A stretch of 64,000 bases of DNA from Streptomyces aureus (GCF_000725495.1 NZ_JNZD01000005.1:372001-436000); one strand, 5' to 3'; shown: positions 18,034 to 27,899, numbered from the stretch's first letter. Notes: generated from the sequence alone by a model not told the origin. Translations and numbers: made by a program.

Positions 18034-18906
18034 CTACCGGGGGACGCGGACCACGCCCTCCTGGATCACCGAGATGGCCAGCCGGCCGTCCTGGGTGTAG
18101 ATCCGGGCCTGGCCGAGGCCACGGCCGCCGGAGGCGGACGGCGACTCCTGGTCGTACAGCAGCCACTCGTCGGCGCGGAAGGGGCGGTGGAACCACATCG
18201 CGTGGTCCAGCGAGGCACCGACGACGTCGCCGGTCACCCAGCCGCCGCGTCCGTGCGCGAGCAGGATGGAGTCGAGGAGCGTCATGTCCGAGACGTAGGT
18301 GGCGAGGACGACGTGCAGCAGGGGGTCGTCCGCGAGTTTGCCGTTGGTGCGGAACCACACCTGGGAGCGCGGCTCGCGGGCCTCGCCGACGGTGGCGTAC
18401 GGCGGCGGGTCGACATAGCGCAGGTCGACGGACTCCCGGGCCTCCAGGATGCGTTCCACGACGTCGGGGTCGGTGAACACGTCCGCGTACAGCGGCAGCT
18501 GCTCGGCGGTCGTGGGCAGCGTCTCCGGGTCGGGCGCGGACGGCATCGGGGCCTGGTGCTCCATGCCCTCCTCGTACACCTGGAAGGACGCGGAGAGGTG
18601 GAAGATCGGCTGTCCGTGCTGGACCGCGACCACCCGGCGGGTGGTGAAGGAGCGGCCGTCGCGGATGCGGTCGACCGAGTACACGATGGGCGCGCCGGGG
18701 TCGCCGATGCGCAGGAAGTACGCGTGCAGGGAGTGGGCGAGCCGGTCCTCGGGGACCGTGCGCCCGGCGGCCACGAGGGCCTGGGCCGCGACCTGTCCGC
18801 CGAAGACCCGTGGGACGACGGCGGACCGGGAACGGCCGCGGAAGATGTTCTCCTCGATCCGCTCGAGGTCGAGCAGATCGAGGAGAGACTGGAGTGCCTC
18901 GCTCAT
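18034..18906 (-). CDS. tesB: Acyl-CoA thioesterase II
   Basis: A 290-residue TesB homologue with two hotdog domains. The N-terminal domain reads IFRGRSRSAVVPRVFGGQVAAQALVAA and LHAYFLRIGDPGAPIVYSVDRIRDGRSF. The C-terminal domain holds YVSDMTLLDSILLAHG and SLDHAMWFHRPFRADEWLLYDQESPSA, where the Asp of SLDHAMWFH is part of the catalytic triad. It hydrolyses medium/long-chain acyl-CoA to the free acid. The gene is 34 bp downstream of an acyl-CoA dehydrogenase gene, which fits a role in fatty-acid or branched-chain acyl-CoA turnover. Confidence 0.92.
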   Translation of the reverse strand: MSEALQSLLDLLDLERIEENIFRGRSRSAVVPRVFGGQVAAQALVAAGRTVPEDRLAHSLHAYFLRIGDPGAPIVYSVDRIRDGRSFTTRRVVAVQHGQPIFHLSASFQVYEEGMEHQAPMPSAPDPETLPTTAEQLPLYADVFTDPDVVERILEARESVDLRYVDPPPYATVGEAREPRSQVWFRTNGKLADDPLLHVVLATYVSDMTLLDSILLAHGRGGWVTGDVVGASLDHAMWFHRPFRADEWLLYDQESPSASGGRGLGQARIYTQDGRLAISVIQEGVVRVPR

Positions 18907-18940
18907 AAGGCAGTTGTACCGCGCAGCCTTTTCGCGGACC

Positions 18941-20098
18941 TTACAGGCCCATGTCCTTGGCGATGATCGTCTTCATGATCTCGCTGGTGCCGCCGTAGAT
19001 GCGGTTGACCCGGTTGTCCGCGTACAGACGGGCGATCGGGTACTCGTTCATGAAGCCGTAGCCGCCGTGCAGCTGGAGGCAGCGGTCGATGACGCGGTGC
19101 GCGACCTCGGTGCAGAACAGCTTGGCGCTGGCGGCCTCGGCCGGGGTCAGCTCACCGGCGTCGAGGGCCTCCAGGGCGCGGTCGGCGACGGCCTCGGCCG
19201 CGTCCACCTCGGCCTGGCAGGCGGCCAGCTCGAACTTGGTGTTCTGGAACGAGGCGACCGACTTGCCGAAGACGGTGCGCTCCTGGACGTACTCCTTGGC
19301 GAACCGGACGGCGGCCTTGGCCTGCGCGTAGGCGCCGAAGGCGATGCCCCAGCGCTCGGAGGCAAGGTTGTGGCCGAGGTAGTAGAAGCCCTTGTTCTCC
19401 TCGCCGAGCAGGTCCTCGACGGGCACCTTCACGTCGACGAACGCCAGCTCGGCGGTGTCGGAGGTCTTCAGGCCGAGCTTGTCGAGCTTGCGGCCGATGG
19501 AGTAGCCCTCGGACTTGGTGTCCACGGCGAACAGGGAGATGCCGAAGCGGCGGTCCTCGGCGGTGGGCGCGGAGGTGCGGGCGCAGACGATCACGCGGTC
19601 GGCGTGGACGCCACCGGTGATGAAGGTCTTGGAGCCGTTGAGGACGTAGTGGGTGCCGTCCTCGGAGAGCTTGGCGGTGGTCTTCATGCCCGCGAGGTCG
19701 GAGCCGGTGCCCGGCTCGGTCATCGCGAGGGCCCACATCTCCTCGGCGCTGACGAACTTCGGCAGGAAGCGCTTCTTCTGCTCGTCGGTGGCGAGCATCT
19801 TCAGGTAGGGCAGGCCGAGCAGCACGTGCACACCGGAGCCGCCGAACTGGACACCGGCGCGCGCGGTCTCCTCGTACATCACGGCTTCGAACTTGTACGA
19901 GTCGATGCCGGCGCCGCCGAACTCCTCGTCCACGCGGATGCCGAACACGCCGAGCTCGGCGAGCTTGTAGTAGAAGTCGCGCGGCGCCTGGCCGGCGGCG
20001 AACCACTCGTCGTAGACCGGGACGACCTCGGCCTCGATGAAGGCGCGCAGGGTCTCCCGGAACGCCTCGTGGTCCTCGTTGAACACAGTACGGCGCAC
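18941..20098 (-). CDS. Acyl-CoA dehydrogenase, LCAD-like
   Basis: A 385-residue FAD enzyme introducing the 2,3-double bond in an acyl-CoA. The GTG at 20098 is preferred because GGAGG lies 8 bp upstream; a GTG at 20107 overlaps that site. Family signatures are MTEPGTGSDLAG (126-137), the QERTVFGK loop and C-terminal QLHGGYGFMNEYPIARLYADNRVNRIYGGTSE. The usual C-terminal catalytic glutamate is Gly here (IYGGTSE). A glutamate in helix G (ASE248RW) occupies the position used by long-chain and isovaleryl-CoA dehydrogenases. So a long or branched substrate is likely. It is followed by tesB and divergent from nothing nearby; its own operator-like site lies at 20134. Confidence 0.88.
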   Translation of the reverse strand: MRRTVFNEDHEAFRETLRAFIEAEVVPVYDEWFAAGQAPRDFYYKLAELGVFGIRVDEEFGGAGIDSYKFEAVMYEETARAGVQFGGSGVHVLLGLPYLKMLATDEQKKRFLPKFVSAEEMWALAMTEPGTGSDLAGMKTTAKLSEDGTHYVLNGSKTFITGGVHADRVIVCARTSAPTAEDRRFGISLFAVDTKSEGYSIGRKLDKLGLKTSDTAELAFVDVKVPVEDLLGEENKGFYYLGHNLASERWGIAFGAYAQAKAAVRFAKEYVQERTVFGKSVASFQNTKFELAACQAEVDAAEAVADRALEALDAGELTPAEAASAKLFCTEVAHRVIDRCLQLHGGYGFMNEYPIARLYADNRVNRIYGGTSEIMKTIIAKDMGL

Positions 20099-20133
20099 CG
20101 CCGCCACCTCCGCCTGGATACCTGGGTCATGTC

Positions 20134-20151
20134 TAAGCGCTTGCTCATTTA
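20134..20151. promoter_or_regulatory. Candidate TetR-type operator for the acyl-CoA dehydrogenase gene
   Basis: TAAGCGCTTGCTCATTTA, with AAGCGCTT as a perfect core palindrome, 36 bp upstream of the dehydrogenase start. GCAAGCGCTTA-type sites are common before actinobacterial fatty-acid genes controlled by TetR proteins. The sequence differs from the GTTAACG-type boxes at 20832-20876, so a different regulator is likely. Confidence 0.45.
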
Positions 20152-20206
20152 TCAGGTTACCCGCCGGTCACGAGCGCCGTCCAGGGGTGGGCCCCCGAGA
20201 CGCTCG

Positions 20207-20809
20207 TCACGCCCCGGGAGTCACGGCCGCCGCCCCGAACGCCCCCCGTGCCATCCGGTGCAGCAGTTCCGCCGTGCCCGCGCGCCCGGGGAGCGCCCCG
20301 GGCCGTCCCAGGTGCGGGGTCGAGTTCAGCAGCCCGAAGACCGAGTGCACGGCCGACCGGGCCGCGGGCTCGGTCAGTTCCGGATACACCTCGCGGACCA
20401 CCTCCACCCACAGTTCGACGTACTGGCGCTGAAGCTGGCGCACGAGCTTGCGGTCGCTGTCCCGCAGGCGGTCCAGCTCGCGGTCGTGCAGGGTGATCAG
20501 GGGACGGTCGTCGAGCGCGAAGTCGATGTGCCCCTCGATCAGCGAGTCCAGGAGGCCCTCGGCGCCTCCCTCGGCCTCCGCGACCCGGCGCCGACCGCCC
20601 GTGAGCAGCTGACCGCTGATCCCCACCAGCAGTTCGGCGAGCATCGCGTCCTTGCCGGCGAAGTGACGGTAGAGACCGGGGCCGCTGATTCCGACCGCGG
20701 CTCCTATCTCGTCCACTCCCACGCCGTGGAAACCGCGCTCGGCGAAGAGCCGCGCGGCCTCCCTGAGGATCTGCTCGCGCCGGGTGGGGGCGTCGGTTCT
20801 GGTGGCCAT
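20207..20809 (-). CDS. TetR-family repressor of the leucine-catabolic operon
   Basis: A 200-residue TetR protein. Residues 9-56 form the DNA-binding domain (REQILREAARLFAERGFHGVGVDEIGAAVGISGPGLYRHFAGKDAM). The remainder is an all-helical ligand domain, presumably for an acyl-CoA or related intermediate. It is divergent from the methylcrotonyl-CoA carboxylase operon, with two near-identical 16-bp boxes in the 98-bp gap. That arrangement strongly suggests it represses both itself and the operon. The ligand is an inference from context. Confidence 0.88.
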   Translation of the reverse strand: MATRTDAPTRREQILREAARLFAERGFHGVGVDEIGAAVGISGPGLYRHFAGKDAMLAELLVGISGQLLTGGRRRVAEAEGGAEGLLDSLIEGHIDFALDDRPLITLHDRELDRLRDSDRKLVRQLQRQYVELWVEVVREVYPELTEPAARSAVHSVFGLLNSTPHLGRPGALPGRAGTAELLHRMARGAFGAAAVTPGA

Positions 20810-20831
20810 GAAAACAATTCTAGACAGGCGG

Positions 20832-20876
20832 GTTAGCGCTCGTTAACCTGAAGGAAATGCGTTAACGCTCATTAAC
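20832..20876. promoter_or_regulatory. Twin TetR operator boxes
   Basis: Two 16-bp boxes, GTTAGCGCTCGTTAAC (20832-20847) and GTTAACGCTCATTAAC (20861-20876), differ at two positions, are imperfect palindromes with GTTA/TTAAC ends, and are 29 bp apart start to start. They lie between the tetR and carboxylase genes and close to both starts. Confidence 0.75.
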
Positions 20877-20907
20877 TTGGTCGATCACCTGGTGAGGAGA
20901 CCGCAGG

Positions 20908-22524
20908 ATGCAAGAGGCACCGGAGCTGACGAGCGCGGCGGATCCCGCGTCGGAGGCCTGGAGGGCCAACGAGGCGGCGCACCGCGCGCTCGGCGAGGAG
21001 CTGCGCGCCAAGCTGGCCGCGGTGCGCCTCGGCGGCGGCGAGAAGGCCCGTGCGCGGCACACCGCGCGCGGCAAGCTGCTGCCCCGCGACCGGGTGGACG
21101 CCCTGCTCGACCCCGGCTCCCCGTTCCTGGAGCTGGCCCCCCTCGCCGCCGACGGGATGTACGACGGGGCGGCCCCGGCCGCCGGCGTCATCGCCGGGAT
21201 CGGCCGGGTGAGCGGGCGCGAGTGCGTGATCGTCGCGAACGACGCCACGGTCAAGGGCGGCACGTACTACCCGATGACGGTCAAGAAGCACCTGCGCGCC
21301 CAGGAGGTGGCGCTGGAGAACCGTCTTCCCTGCGTCTACCTGGTGGACTCCGGGGGCGCCTTCCTGCCCATGCAGGACGAGGTGTTCCCCGACCGCGAGC
21401 ACTTCGGGCGGATCTTCTACAACCAGGCGCGGATGTCCGGCGCCGGCATCCCCCAGATCGCGGCCGTCCTCGGCTCGTGCACGGCCGGCGGCGCCTACGT
21501 CCCGGCGATGAGCGACGAGGCCGTGATCGTGCGCAACCAGGGCACGATCTTCCTGGGCGGTCCGCCGCTGGTGAAGGCAGCCACCGGCGAGGTCGTCACG
21601 GCCGAGGAGCTGGGCGGCGGCGAGGTCCACTCGCGCGTGTCGGGCGTCACCGACCACCTCGCGGAGGACGACGCCCACGCGCTGCGGATCGTGCGGAACA
21701 TCGTGGCCACGCTCCCCGCGCGCGGGAAGCTCCCCTGGGAGGTCACCGCGGCCGCCGAGCCCAAGGTCGACCCGTTCGGGCTGTACGGCGCTGTGCCGGT
21801 CGACTCCCGCACCCCGTACGACGTGCGCGAGGTCATCGCGCGCGTGGTCGACGGCTCGCGCTTCTCGGAGTTCAAGGCCGAGTTCGGCCAGACCCTGGTC
21901 ACCGGCTTCGCGCGGATCCACGGACACCCGGTCGGGATCGTCGCGAACAACGGCATCCTCTTCTCGGAGTCGGCCCAGAAGGGCGCCCACTTCATCGAGC
22001 TGTGCGACCAGCGCGGCATCCCGCTGGTGTTCCTGCAGAACATCTCCGGCTTCATGGTGGGCCGCCAGTACGAGGCGGGCGGCATCGCCAAGCACGGCGC
22101 CAAGATGGTCACGGCCGTCGCCTGCACCCGGGTGCCGAAGCTGACCGTCGTGATCGGCGGTTCGTACGGCGCGGGCAACTACTCGATGTGCGGCCGGGCC
22201 TATTCGCCGCGCTTCCTGTGGATGTGGCCCGGCGCCAAGATCTCCGTGATGGGCGGCGAGCAGGCCGCGTCCGTCCTCGCGACCGTCAAGCGCGACCAGA
22301 TCGAGGGGCGCGGGGACTCCTGGCCGGCGGCGGACGAGGAGGACTTCAAGGACCCGATCCGCCGGCAGTACGAGCAGCAGGGCAACGCCTACTACGCGAG
22401 CGCCCGGCTCTGGGACGACGGCGTCATCGACCCGCTGGAGACCCGGCAGGTCCTCGGACTCGCCTTGACCGCCTGCGCCAACGCGCCCCTGGGTGACCCC
22501 CAGTTCGGCGTCTTCCGGATGTGA
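20908..22524 (+). CDS. liuB: Methylcrotonyl-CoA carboxylase, carboxyltransferase (beta) subunit
   Basis: A 538-residue carboxyltransferase of the acyl-CoA carboxylase beta family. It has both crotonase-like halves, with CoA and carboxybiotin pockets ([30 protein letters not shown]; then [57 protein letters not shown]). The [19 protein letters not shown] and [18 protein letters not shown] blocks are typical of methylcrotonyl-CoA rather than propionyl-CoA carboxylase. It transfers CO2 from biotin to 3-methylcrotonyl-CoA in leucine breakdown. A ribosome binding site GAGGAG precedes the ATG. First gene of a four-gene operon. The Streptomyces literature often uses accD1. Confidence 0.93.
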   Translation: MQEAPELTSAADPASEAWRANEAAHRALGEELRAKLAAVRLGGGEKARARHTARGKLLPRDRVDALLDPGSPFLELAPLAADGMYDGAAPAAGVIAGIGRVSGRECVIVANDATVKGGTYYPMTVKKHLRAQEVALENRLPCVYLVDSGGAFLPMQDEVFPDREHFGRIFYNQARMSGAGIPQIAAVLGSCTAGGAYVPAMSDEAVIVRNQGTIFLGGPPLVKAATGEVVTAEELGGGEVHSRVSGVTDHLAEDDAHALRIVRNIVATLPARGKLPWEVTAAAEPKVDPFGLYGAVPVDSRTPYDVREVIARVVDGSRFSEFKAEFGQTLVTGFARIHGHPVGIVANNGILFSESAQKGAHFIELCDQRGIPLVFLQNISGFMVGRQYEAGGIAKHGAKMVTAVACTRVPKLTVVIGGSYGAGNYSMCGRAYSPRFLWMWPGAKISVMGGEQAASVLATVKRDQIEGRGDSWPAADEEDFKDPIRRQYEQQGNAYYASARLWDDGVIDPLETRQVLGLALTACANAPLGDPQFGVFRM

Positions 22525-22532
22525 GGGGACCC

Positions 22533-24461
22533 ATGTTTGACACGGTGCTTGTGGCCAACCGGGGCGAGATCGCCGTCCGCGTCATCCGGACGCTGCGCGC
22601 GCTCGGTGTGCGCTCGGTGGCCGTCTTCTCGGACGCCGACGCGGACGCCCGGCACGTCCGGGAGGCCGACACCGCGGTACGGATCGGGCCGGCGCCCGCG
22701 TCGGAGAGCTATCTGTCCATCGAGGCGCTGCTGGAGGCGGCGGCCCGCACCGGCGCCCAGGCGGTCCACCCGGGGTACGGCTTCCTCGCCGAGAACGCCG
22801 CCTTCGCGCGCGCCTGCGCCGAGGCCGGACTGGTCTTCATCGGCCCCCCGGCCGAGGCGATCTCCCTGATGGGCGACAAGATCCGCGCCAAGGAGACGGT
22901 GAAGGCGGCCGGTGTCCCGGTCGTCCCCGGTTCCTCGGGCAGCGGTCTGACGGACGCGGAACTGATCGCGGCCGCCCGTGAGATCGGCGTCCCGGTGCTG
23001 CTGAAGCCCAGCGCGGGCGGCGGCGGCAAGGGCATGCGGCTGGTCCGCGACGCCGCCGTGCTGGCCGACGAGATCGCCGCCGCCCGGCGCGAGGCGCGGG
23101 CCTCCTTCGGCGACGACACGCTGCTCGTCGAGCGCTGGGTCGACCGGCCCCGGCACATCGAGATCCAGGTCCTGGCGGACGGGCACGGCAACGTCGTGCA
23201 CCTGGGCGAGCGCGAGTGCTCCCTCCAGCGCCGCCACCAGAAGATCATCGAGGAGGCGCCCAGCGTCCTCCTCGACGAGGCCACCCGGGCCGCGATGGGA
23301 GAGGCGGCCGTCCAGGCGGCCCGCTCCTGCGGCTACCGGGGCGCGGGCACGGTGGAGTTCATCGTCCCCGGCGGCGACCCGTCGTCGTACTACTTCATGG
23401 AGATGAACACCCGGCTCCAGGTGGAGCACCCGGTGACCGAGCTGGTCACCGGGCTCGACCTCGTCGAGTGGCAGCTGCGGGTCGCCGCCGGGGAGAAGCT
23501 GCCGTACGGGCAGGAGGACATCACCCTCACCGGGCACGCGGTCGAGGCCCGGATCTGCGCCGAGGACCCGGCGCGCGGCTTCCTGCCCTCCGGCGGCACC
23601 GTGCTCGCGCTGCACGAGCCCCAGGGCGACGGGGTGCGCACCGACTCGGGCCTGACGGAGGGCACCGAGGTGGGCAGCCTCTACGACCCGATGCTCTCCA
23701 AGGTCATCGCGTACGGCCCCGACCGCCCCACCGCGCTGCGCCGGCTCCGGGCCGCCCTCGCCGAAACCGTCACCCTCGGGGTCCAGACGAACGCGGGCTT
23801 CCTGCGCCGGCTGCTGGCCCACCCGGCCGTGGTCGCGGGCGACCTGGACACTGGTCTGGTCGAGCGGGAGGCGGACGGCCTGGTCCCGGACGGCGTGCCG
23901 GAGGAGGTCTACGAGGCGGCCGCGGCCGTCCGGCTCGACGCCCTGGCCCCGGCCGGCGAGGGCTGGCGGGACCCGTTCTCGGTGCCGAGCGGCTGGCGGA
24001 TCGGCGGCACCCCGAAGCCGGTGGGCTTCTGGCTGCGAGTAGTCGACCCGGTGGAGTACACCCCGCGCGGCACCCACACGGTCACCGCCGACCGGGTCGC
24101 GGTGACGCTCGACGGGGTGCGGCACACCTTCCACCGCGCCGCCGACTGGATCGGCCGTGACGGAGACGCCTGGCACGTGCGCGACCACGACCCGGTGGCC
24201 GCCGCGCTCACCGGATCGGCGCACGCCGGCGCCGACTCGCTGACCGCGCCCATGCCCGGCACGGTGACCGTCGTGAAGGTGGCCGTCGGCGACGAGGTGG
24301 CGGCCGGTCAGAGCCTGCTCGTGGTCGAGGCGATGAAGATGGAGCACGTCATCTCCGCGCCGCACGCCGGGACGGTCAGCGAACTGGACGTCACCCCCGG
24401 CACGACGGTCGCCATGGACCAGGTCCTGGCGGTCATCACCCCCGCGGAGGAGAAGGAATGA
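22533..24461 (+). CDS. liuD: Methylcrotonyl-CoA carboxylase, biotin carboxylase/carrier (alpha) subunit
   Basis: A 642-residue biotin-dependent carboxylase subunit. Residues 1-445 are biotin carboxylase ([33 protein letters not shown]-grasp loop [11 protein letters not shown], then [23 protein letters not shown]). A middle domain follows, then a C-terminal biotinyl domain with EAMKM and biotin acceptor Lys602. I start at ATG 22533 with AGGGG upstream, 8 bp after liuB. It carboxylates its own biotin with ATP and bicarbonate and works with LiuB in leucine degradation. Its last 4 bp overlap the next gene (ATGA), indicating coupling. Confidence 0.93.
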   Translation: MFDTVLVANRGEIAVRVIRTLRALGVRSVAVFSDADADARHVREADTAVRIGPAPASESYLSIEALLEAAARTGAQAVHPGYGFLAENAAFARACAEAGLVFIGPPAEAISLMGDKIRAKETVKAAGVPVVPGSSGSGLTDAELIAAAREIGVPVLLKPSAGGGGKGMRLVRDAAVLADEIAAARREARASFGDDTLLVERWVDRPRHIEIQVLADGHGNVVHLGERECSLQRRHQKIIEEAPSVLLDEATRAAMGEAAVQAARSCGYRGAGTVEFIVPGGDPSSYYFMEMNTRLQVEHPVTELVTGLDLVEWQLRVAAGEKLPYGQEDITLTGHAVEARICAEDPARGFLPSGGTVLALHEPQGDGVRTDSGLTEGTEVGSLYDPMLSKVIAYGPDRPTALRRLRAALAETVTLGVQTNAGFLRRLLAHPAVVAGDLDTGLVEREADGLVPDGVPEEVYEAAAAVRLDALAPAGEGWRDPFSVPSGWRIGGTPKPVGFWLRVVDPVEYTPRGTHTVTADRVAVTLDGVRHTFHRAADWIGRDGDAWHVRDHDPVAAALTGSAHAGADSLTAPMPGTVTVVKVAVGDEVAAGQSLLVVEAMKMEHVISAPHAGTVSELDVTPGTTVAMDQVLAVITPAEEKE

Positions 24462-25417
24462 ACACCTCCGAACTCGGTCTGCCGATGGCCGTGCCGACCC
24501 AGGACCTGCCCGCCCGGGTGCGGATCCACGAGGTCGGCGCCCGCGACGGACTGCAGAACGAGAAGGACGCCGTGCCCACCGAGGTGAAGGCGGAGTTCAT
24601 CCGCCGCCTCGCGGACGCGGGCCTGACCACGATCGAGGCCACCAGCTTCGTCCACCCCAAGTGGGTTCCCCAGCTGGCGGACGCCGAGCAGCTGTACCCG
24701 CAGGTCGCCGACCTGCCGGTGGCGCTTCCGGTGCTGGTGCCCAACGAACGCGGGCTGGAGCGGGCGCTCGCGCTCGGCGCCCGGCACGTGGCCGTGTTCG
24801 CCAGCGCCACGGAGTCCTTCGCGAAGGCCAACCTCAACCGCACGGTCGACGAGTCGCTCGCCATGTTCGAGCCGGTGGTGCGCCGCGCCAAGGACGCGGG
24901 CAGCGTGGTCCGCGGCTATGTCTCGATGTGCTTCGGCGACCCGTGGGAGGGTCCTGTCCCGGTCCATCAGGTCGTCCGCGTCTGCAAGGCGCTGCGCGAC
25001 CTCGGCTGTGACGAGCTGAGCCTCGGCGACACGATCGGGGTGGCGACGCCGGGCCATGTGCAGGCCCTGCTCGCCGAGCTGAACGAGGAGGGCGTGCCCA
25101 CCAGCGCGCTCGGCGTCCACTTCCACGACACCTACGGCCAGGCGCTGTCCAACACCCTGGCCGCCCTCCAGCACGGCGTCACCACGGTCGACGCCTCAGC
25201 GGGCGGCCTCGGCGGCTGCCCGTACGCGAAGTCGGCGACGGGCAACCTCGCCACGGAAGACCTCGTGTGGATGCTCCAGGGCCTCGGTATCGACACCGGG
25301 GTCGACCTCGGCCAACTCACCGCCACAAGCGTGTGGATGGCCGGACAACTGGGCCGACCCAGCCCGTCCCGCACCGTCAACGCGCTCGGTAAAACGGCGC
25401 AGTCCCACCAGGAGTGA
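24458..25417 (+). CDS. liuE: Hydroxymethylglutaryl-CoA lyase
   Basis: A 319-residue TIM-barrel lyase that splits HMG-CoA into acetyl-CoA and acetoacetate, the last step of leucine degradation. Motifs are [15 protein letters not shown] at the start (metal/substrate-binding Asp and Arg), [41 protein letters not shown] (metal-binding histidines) and the Cys loop [15 protein letters not shown] with the catalytic cysteine. It overlaps liuD by 4 bp and its stop abuts the AGGAG used by the next gene. Also called mvaB/hmgL. Homocitrate synthase-like enzymes lack this Cys loop. Confidence 0.93.
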   Translation: MNTSELGLPMAVPTQDLPARVRIHEVGARDGLQNEKDAVPTEVKAEFIRRLADAGLTTIEATSFVHPKWVPQLADAEQLYPQVADLPVALPVLVPNERGLERALALGARHVAVFASATESFAKANLNRTVDESLAMFEPVVRRAKDAGSVVRGYVSMCFGDPWEGPVPVHQVVRVCKALRDLGCDELSLGDTIGVATPGHVQALLAELNEEGVPTSALGVHFHDTYGQALSNTLAALQHGVTTVDASAGGLGGCPYAKSATGNLATEDLVWMLQGLGIDTGVDLGQLTATSVWMAGQLGRPSPSRTVNALGKTAQSHQE

Positions 25418-25422
25418 ACAGC

Positions 25423-26589
25423 ATGTCCCTGGACCACCGCCTCTCCCCCGAGCTCGAGGAACTCCGCCGCACGGTCGAGGCGTTCGCGCACGACGTCGTG
25501 GCCCCGAAGATCGGCGACTTCTACGAGCGGCACGAGTTCCCGTACGAGATCGTGCGGGAGATGGGCCGCATGGGCCTGTTCGGGCTGCCGTTCCCCGAGG
25601 AGTACGGCGGCATGGGCGGCGACTACCTCGCCCTGGGCATCGCCCTGGAGGAACTGGCCCGCGTCGACTCGTCCGTGGCCATCACCCTGGAGGCGGGCGT
25701 CTCGCTGGGCGCCATGCCCATCCACCTGTTCGGCACCGAGGAACAGAAGCGCCAGTGGCTGCCGCGGCTGTGCTCCGGCGAGATCCTCGGCGCCTTCGGC
25801 CTGACCGAGCCGGACGGCGGCTCGGACGCGGGCGCGACCCGCACCACGGCCCGGCTCGACCCCGAGACCGACGAATGGGTCATCAACGGGAGCAAGTGCT
25901 TCATCACCAACTCCGGCACGGACATCACGGGGCTGGTGACGGTCACCGCGGTCACCGGCCGCAAGCCCGACGGCAAGCCGCTGATCTCCGCGATCATCGT
26001 GCCCGCCGGCACCCCCGGCTTCACGGTCGCCGCCCCGTACTCGAAGGTCGGCTGGAACGCCTCCGACACCCGTGAGCTGTCCTTCGCGGACGTGCGCGTC
26101 CCGGCGGCCAACCTGCTCGGCGAGGAGGGCCGCGGCTACGCGCAGTTCCTGCGCATCCTGGACGAGGGCCGCATCGCCATCGCGGCCCTGGCCACGGGCC
26201 TCGCGCAGGGCTGCGTCGACGAGTCGGTCAAGTACGCCAAGGAGCGGCACGCGTTCGGCCGCCCGATCGGCGCCAACCAGGCGATCCAGTTCAAGATCGC
26301 CGACATGGAGATGAAGGCGCACATGGCCCGGGTGGGCTGGCGTGACGCCGCTTCCCGTCTGGTCGCCGGCGAGCCCTTCAAGAAGGAGGCGGCGGTCGCC
26401 AAGCTGTACTCCTCCACAGTCGCCGTCGACAACGCCCGTGACGCCACACAGGTCCACGGCGGCTACGGCTTCATGAACGAGTACCCGGTGGCCCGTATGT
26501 GGCGCGACTCCAAGATCCTGGAGATCGGCGAGGGCACCAGCGAGGTCCAGCGCATGCTGATCGCGCGGGAGCTGGGGCTCACCGGCTGA
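25423..26589 (+). CDS. acdH: Acyl-CoA dehydrogenase of branched-chain catabolism
   Basis: A 388-residue FAD-dependent dehydrogenase. ATG 25423 has AGGAG 8 bp upstream; a GTG at 25414 sits inside that site. Signatures are FGLTEPDGGSDAGATRT, RHAFGRPIGANQAIQFKIADM and QVHGGYGFMNEYPVARMWRDSKILEIGEGTSE. Here the C-terminal catalytic Glu (GEGTSE) is of the short-chain type. In Streptomyces a gene in this position, acdH, is described as acting on isobutyryl-, 2-methylbutyryl- and isovaleryl-CoA, which supply polyketide precursors. It closes the liu operon and could make the 3-methylcrotonyl-CoA used by LiuB/LiuD. Confidence 0.9.
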   Translation: MSLDHRLSPELEELRRTVEAFAHDVVAPKIGDFYERHEFPYEIVREMGRMGLFGLPFPEEYGGMGGDYLALGIALEELARVDSSVAITLEAGVSLGAMPIHLFGTEEQKRQWLPRLCSGEILGAFGLTEPDGGSDAGATRTTARLDPETDEWVINGSKCFITNSGTDITGLVTVTAVTGRKPDGKPLISAIIVPAGTPGFTVAAPYSKVGWNASDTRELSFADVRVPAANLLGEEGRGYAQFLRILDEGRIAIAALATGLAQGCVDESVKYAKERHAFGRPIGANQAIQFKIADMEMKAHMARVGWRDAASRLVAGEPFKKEAAVAKLYSSTVAVDNARDATQVHGGYGFMNEYPVARMWRDSKILEIGEGTSEVQRMLIARELGLTG

Positions 26590-26610
26590 CCCCCGAGCAC
26601 GACCCGAAGA

Positions 26611-26651
26611 CCGCGGCCACCGTCCGGGCACCCGCCCGCCGGTGGCCGCGG
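26611..26651 (+). terminator. Terminator of the liu operon
   Basis: A perfect 11-bp stem (CCGCGGCCACC with GGTGGCCGCGG) with a 19-nt loop, 22 bp past the acdH stop and before the desE promoter. Confidence 0.65.
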
Positions 26652-26740
26652 CGCGTCCGGCACTCCCGCCGAGAAGGCCAACTGGCCAGCCTGGCAGCCG
26701 GGTTGGGCACTCGGGACACCCACCCTCTGGACAAGTACTG

Positions 26741-26755
26741 AGGTTAGGCTAACCT
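26741..26755. promoter_or_regulatory. Iron box of desE (DmdR1/IdeR type)
   Basis: AGGTTAGGCTAACCT is a perfect palindrome with one central base and matches the actinobacterial iron-box core (TTAGGTTAGGCTAACCTAA type). It lies 56 bp upstream of desE, so iron-loaded DmdR1 should repress uptake of ferric desferrioxamine. Confidence 0.88.
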
Positions 26756-26810
26756 ACCTTTGAACTCGTCCGGCGGGCGCTCCCGCCCCGTGCCGAAAGC
26801 AGCCACACTC

Positions 26811-27860
26811 ATGCCCAACGCCCGTGCCACCCACCTCACCCGTCGCGGCATCCTCGCCGCCGGAGGCGCCCTCGGCCTCGGGGCCGCCCTCGCCGCCTGC
26901 GGAGACGGCAAGGACTCGAAAAGCGGTGGCGCGGAGTCGACGAAGGCGGCCGACAAGTCCGGCCCCTGGACGTTCAAGGACGACCGCGGCACGACCGTGA
27001 AGCTGGACAAGGTCCCGGCGAACATCGTCGCCTTCACCGGTGTCGCCGCCGCCCTGTACGACTACGGCATCGAGGTCAAGGGCGTGTTCGGCCCGACGAC
27101 GACCAAGGACGGCAAGGCCGACGTCCAGGCCGGCGACATGGACGTCAGCAAGGTGACGGTCCTCGGCAACGAGTGGGGCCAGTTCAACATCGAGAAGTAC
27201 GCGGGCCTGGCTCCCGACGTCCTCGTCTCGACGATGTTCGACACCGCGGGCACCCTCTGGTACGTCCCCGAGGAGTCCAAGGACAAGATCCTCAAGCTGG
27301 CCCCGAGCGTCGGCATCTCCGTCTACGACGTCCAGATGCCCCAGCCGCTTCAGCACATGCTCGCGCTGGCCGAGTCCCTCGGCGCCGACGTGAAGTCCGC
27401 GAAGATCACCGAGGCGAAGAAGAAGTTCGAGACGGCCGCCGAGCGGCTGCGCAAGGCCGCCAAGGCCCGCCCGGAGATCAAGGTGCTCGCCGGCAGCGCG
27501 AGCCAGGACATCTTCTACGTCTCCGGCTCCAACCTCTCCATCGACCTGGAGTACTTCAAGGCGCTCGGCGTGAACATCGTCGAGCCCTCGGCCAAGGCCC
27601 TGAAGGCCAGCGGCGGCTGGTTCGAGAACCTGAGCTGGGAGAACGTCGACAAGTACCCGGCCGACATCATCATCATGGACGACCGCTCCTCGACCATCCA
27701 GCCGGCCGACATCACCGAGGCCACCTGGAAGAAGCTGCCCGCCGTCAAGGCCGGCCAGGTCATCGCCCGGACGCCCGAGCCGATCCTGTCGTACGACAAG
27801 TGCACCCCGATCCTCGACAAGCTCGCCGAGGCCATCGAGAACGCGAAGAAGGTCGCCTGA
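26811..27860 (+). CDS. desE: Ferric desferrioxamine-binding lipoprotein
   Basis: A 349-residue substrate-binding protein of an ABC siderophore importer. The N-terminus has a twin-arginine-like TRRGILAAGGALGLGAALAAC, in which AAC is the lipobox cysteine, so it is a lipid-anchored extracellular protein. The body is a FhuD/BtuF-type periplasmic fold (NIVAFTGVAAALYDYGIEVKGVFG, LAPDVLVSTMFD). It binds ferrioxamines B/E in Streptomyces. No ABC permease is adjacent, as expected for desE, which uses permeases encoded elsewhere. An iron box lies just upstream. The start at 26811 fits the lipoprotein signal; an earlier in-frame ATG at 26760 lies inside the promoter. Confidence 0.9.
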   Translation: MPNARATHLTRRGILAAGGALGLGAALAACGDGKDSKSGGAESTKAADKSGPWTFKDDRGTTVKLDKVPANIVAFTGVAAALYDYGIEVKGVFGPTTTKDGKADVQAGDMDVSKVTVLGNEWGQFNIEKYAGLAPDVLVSTMFDTAGTLWYVPEESKDKILKLAPSVGISVYDVQMPQPLQHMLALAESLGADVKSAKITEAKKKFETAAERLRKAAKARPEIKVLAGSASQDIFYVSGSNLSIDLEYFKALGVNIVEPSAKALKASGGWFENLSWENVDKYPADIIIMDDRSSTIQPADITEATWKKLPAVKAGQVIARTPEPILSYDKCTPILDKLAEAIENAKKVA

Positions 27861-27899
27861 CCCCCTCCGGGTCCGCCTGACGACATCTCAGGAGCACTC

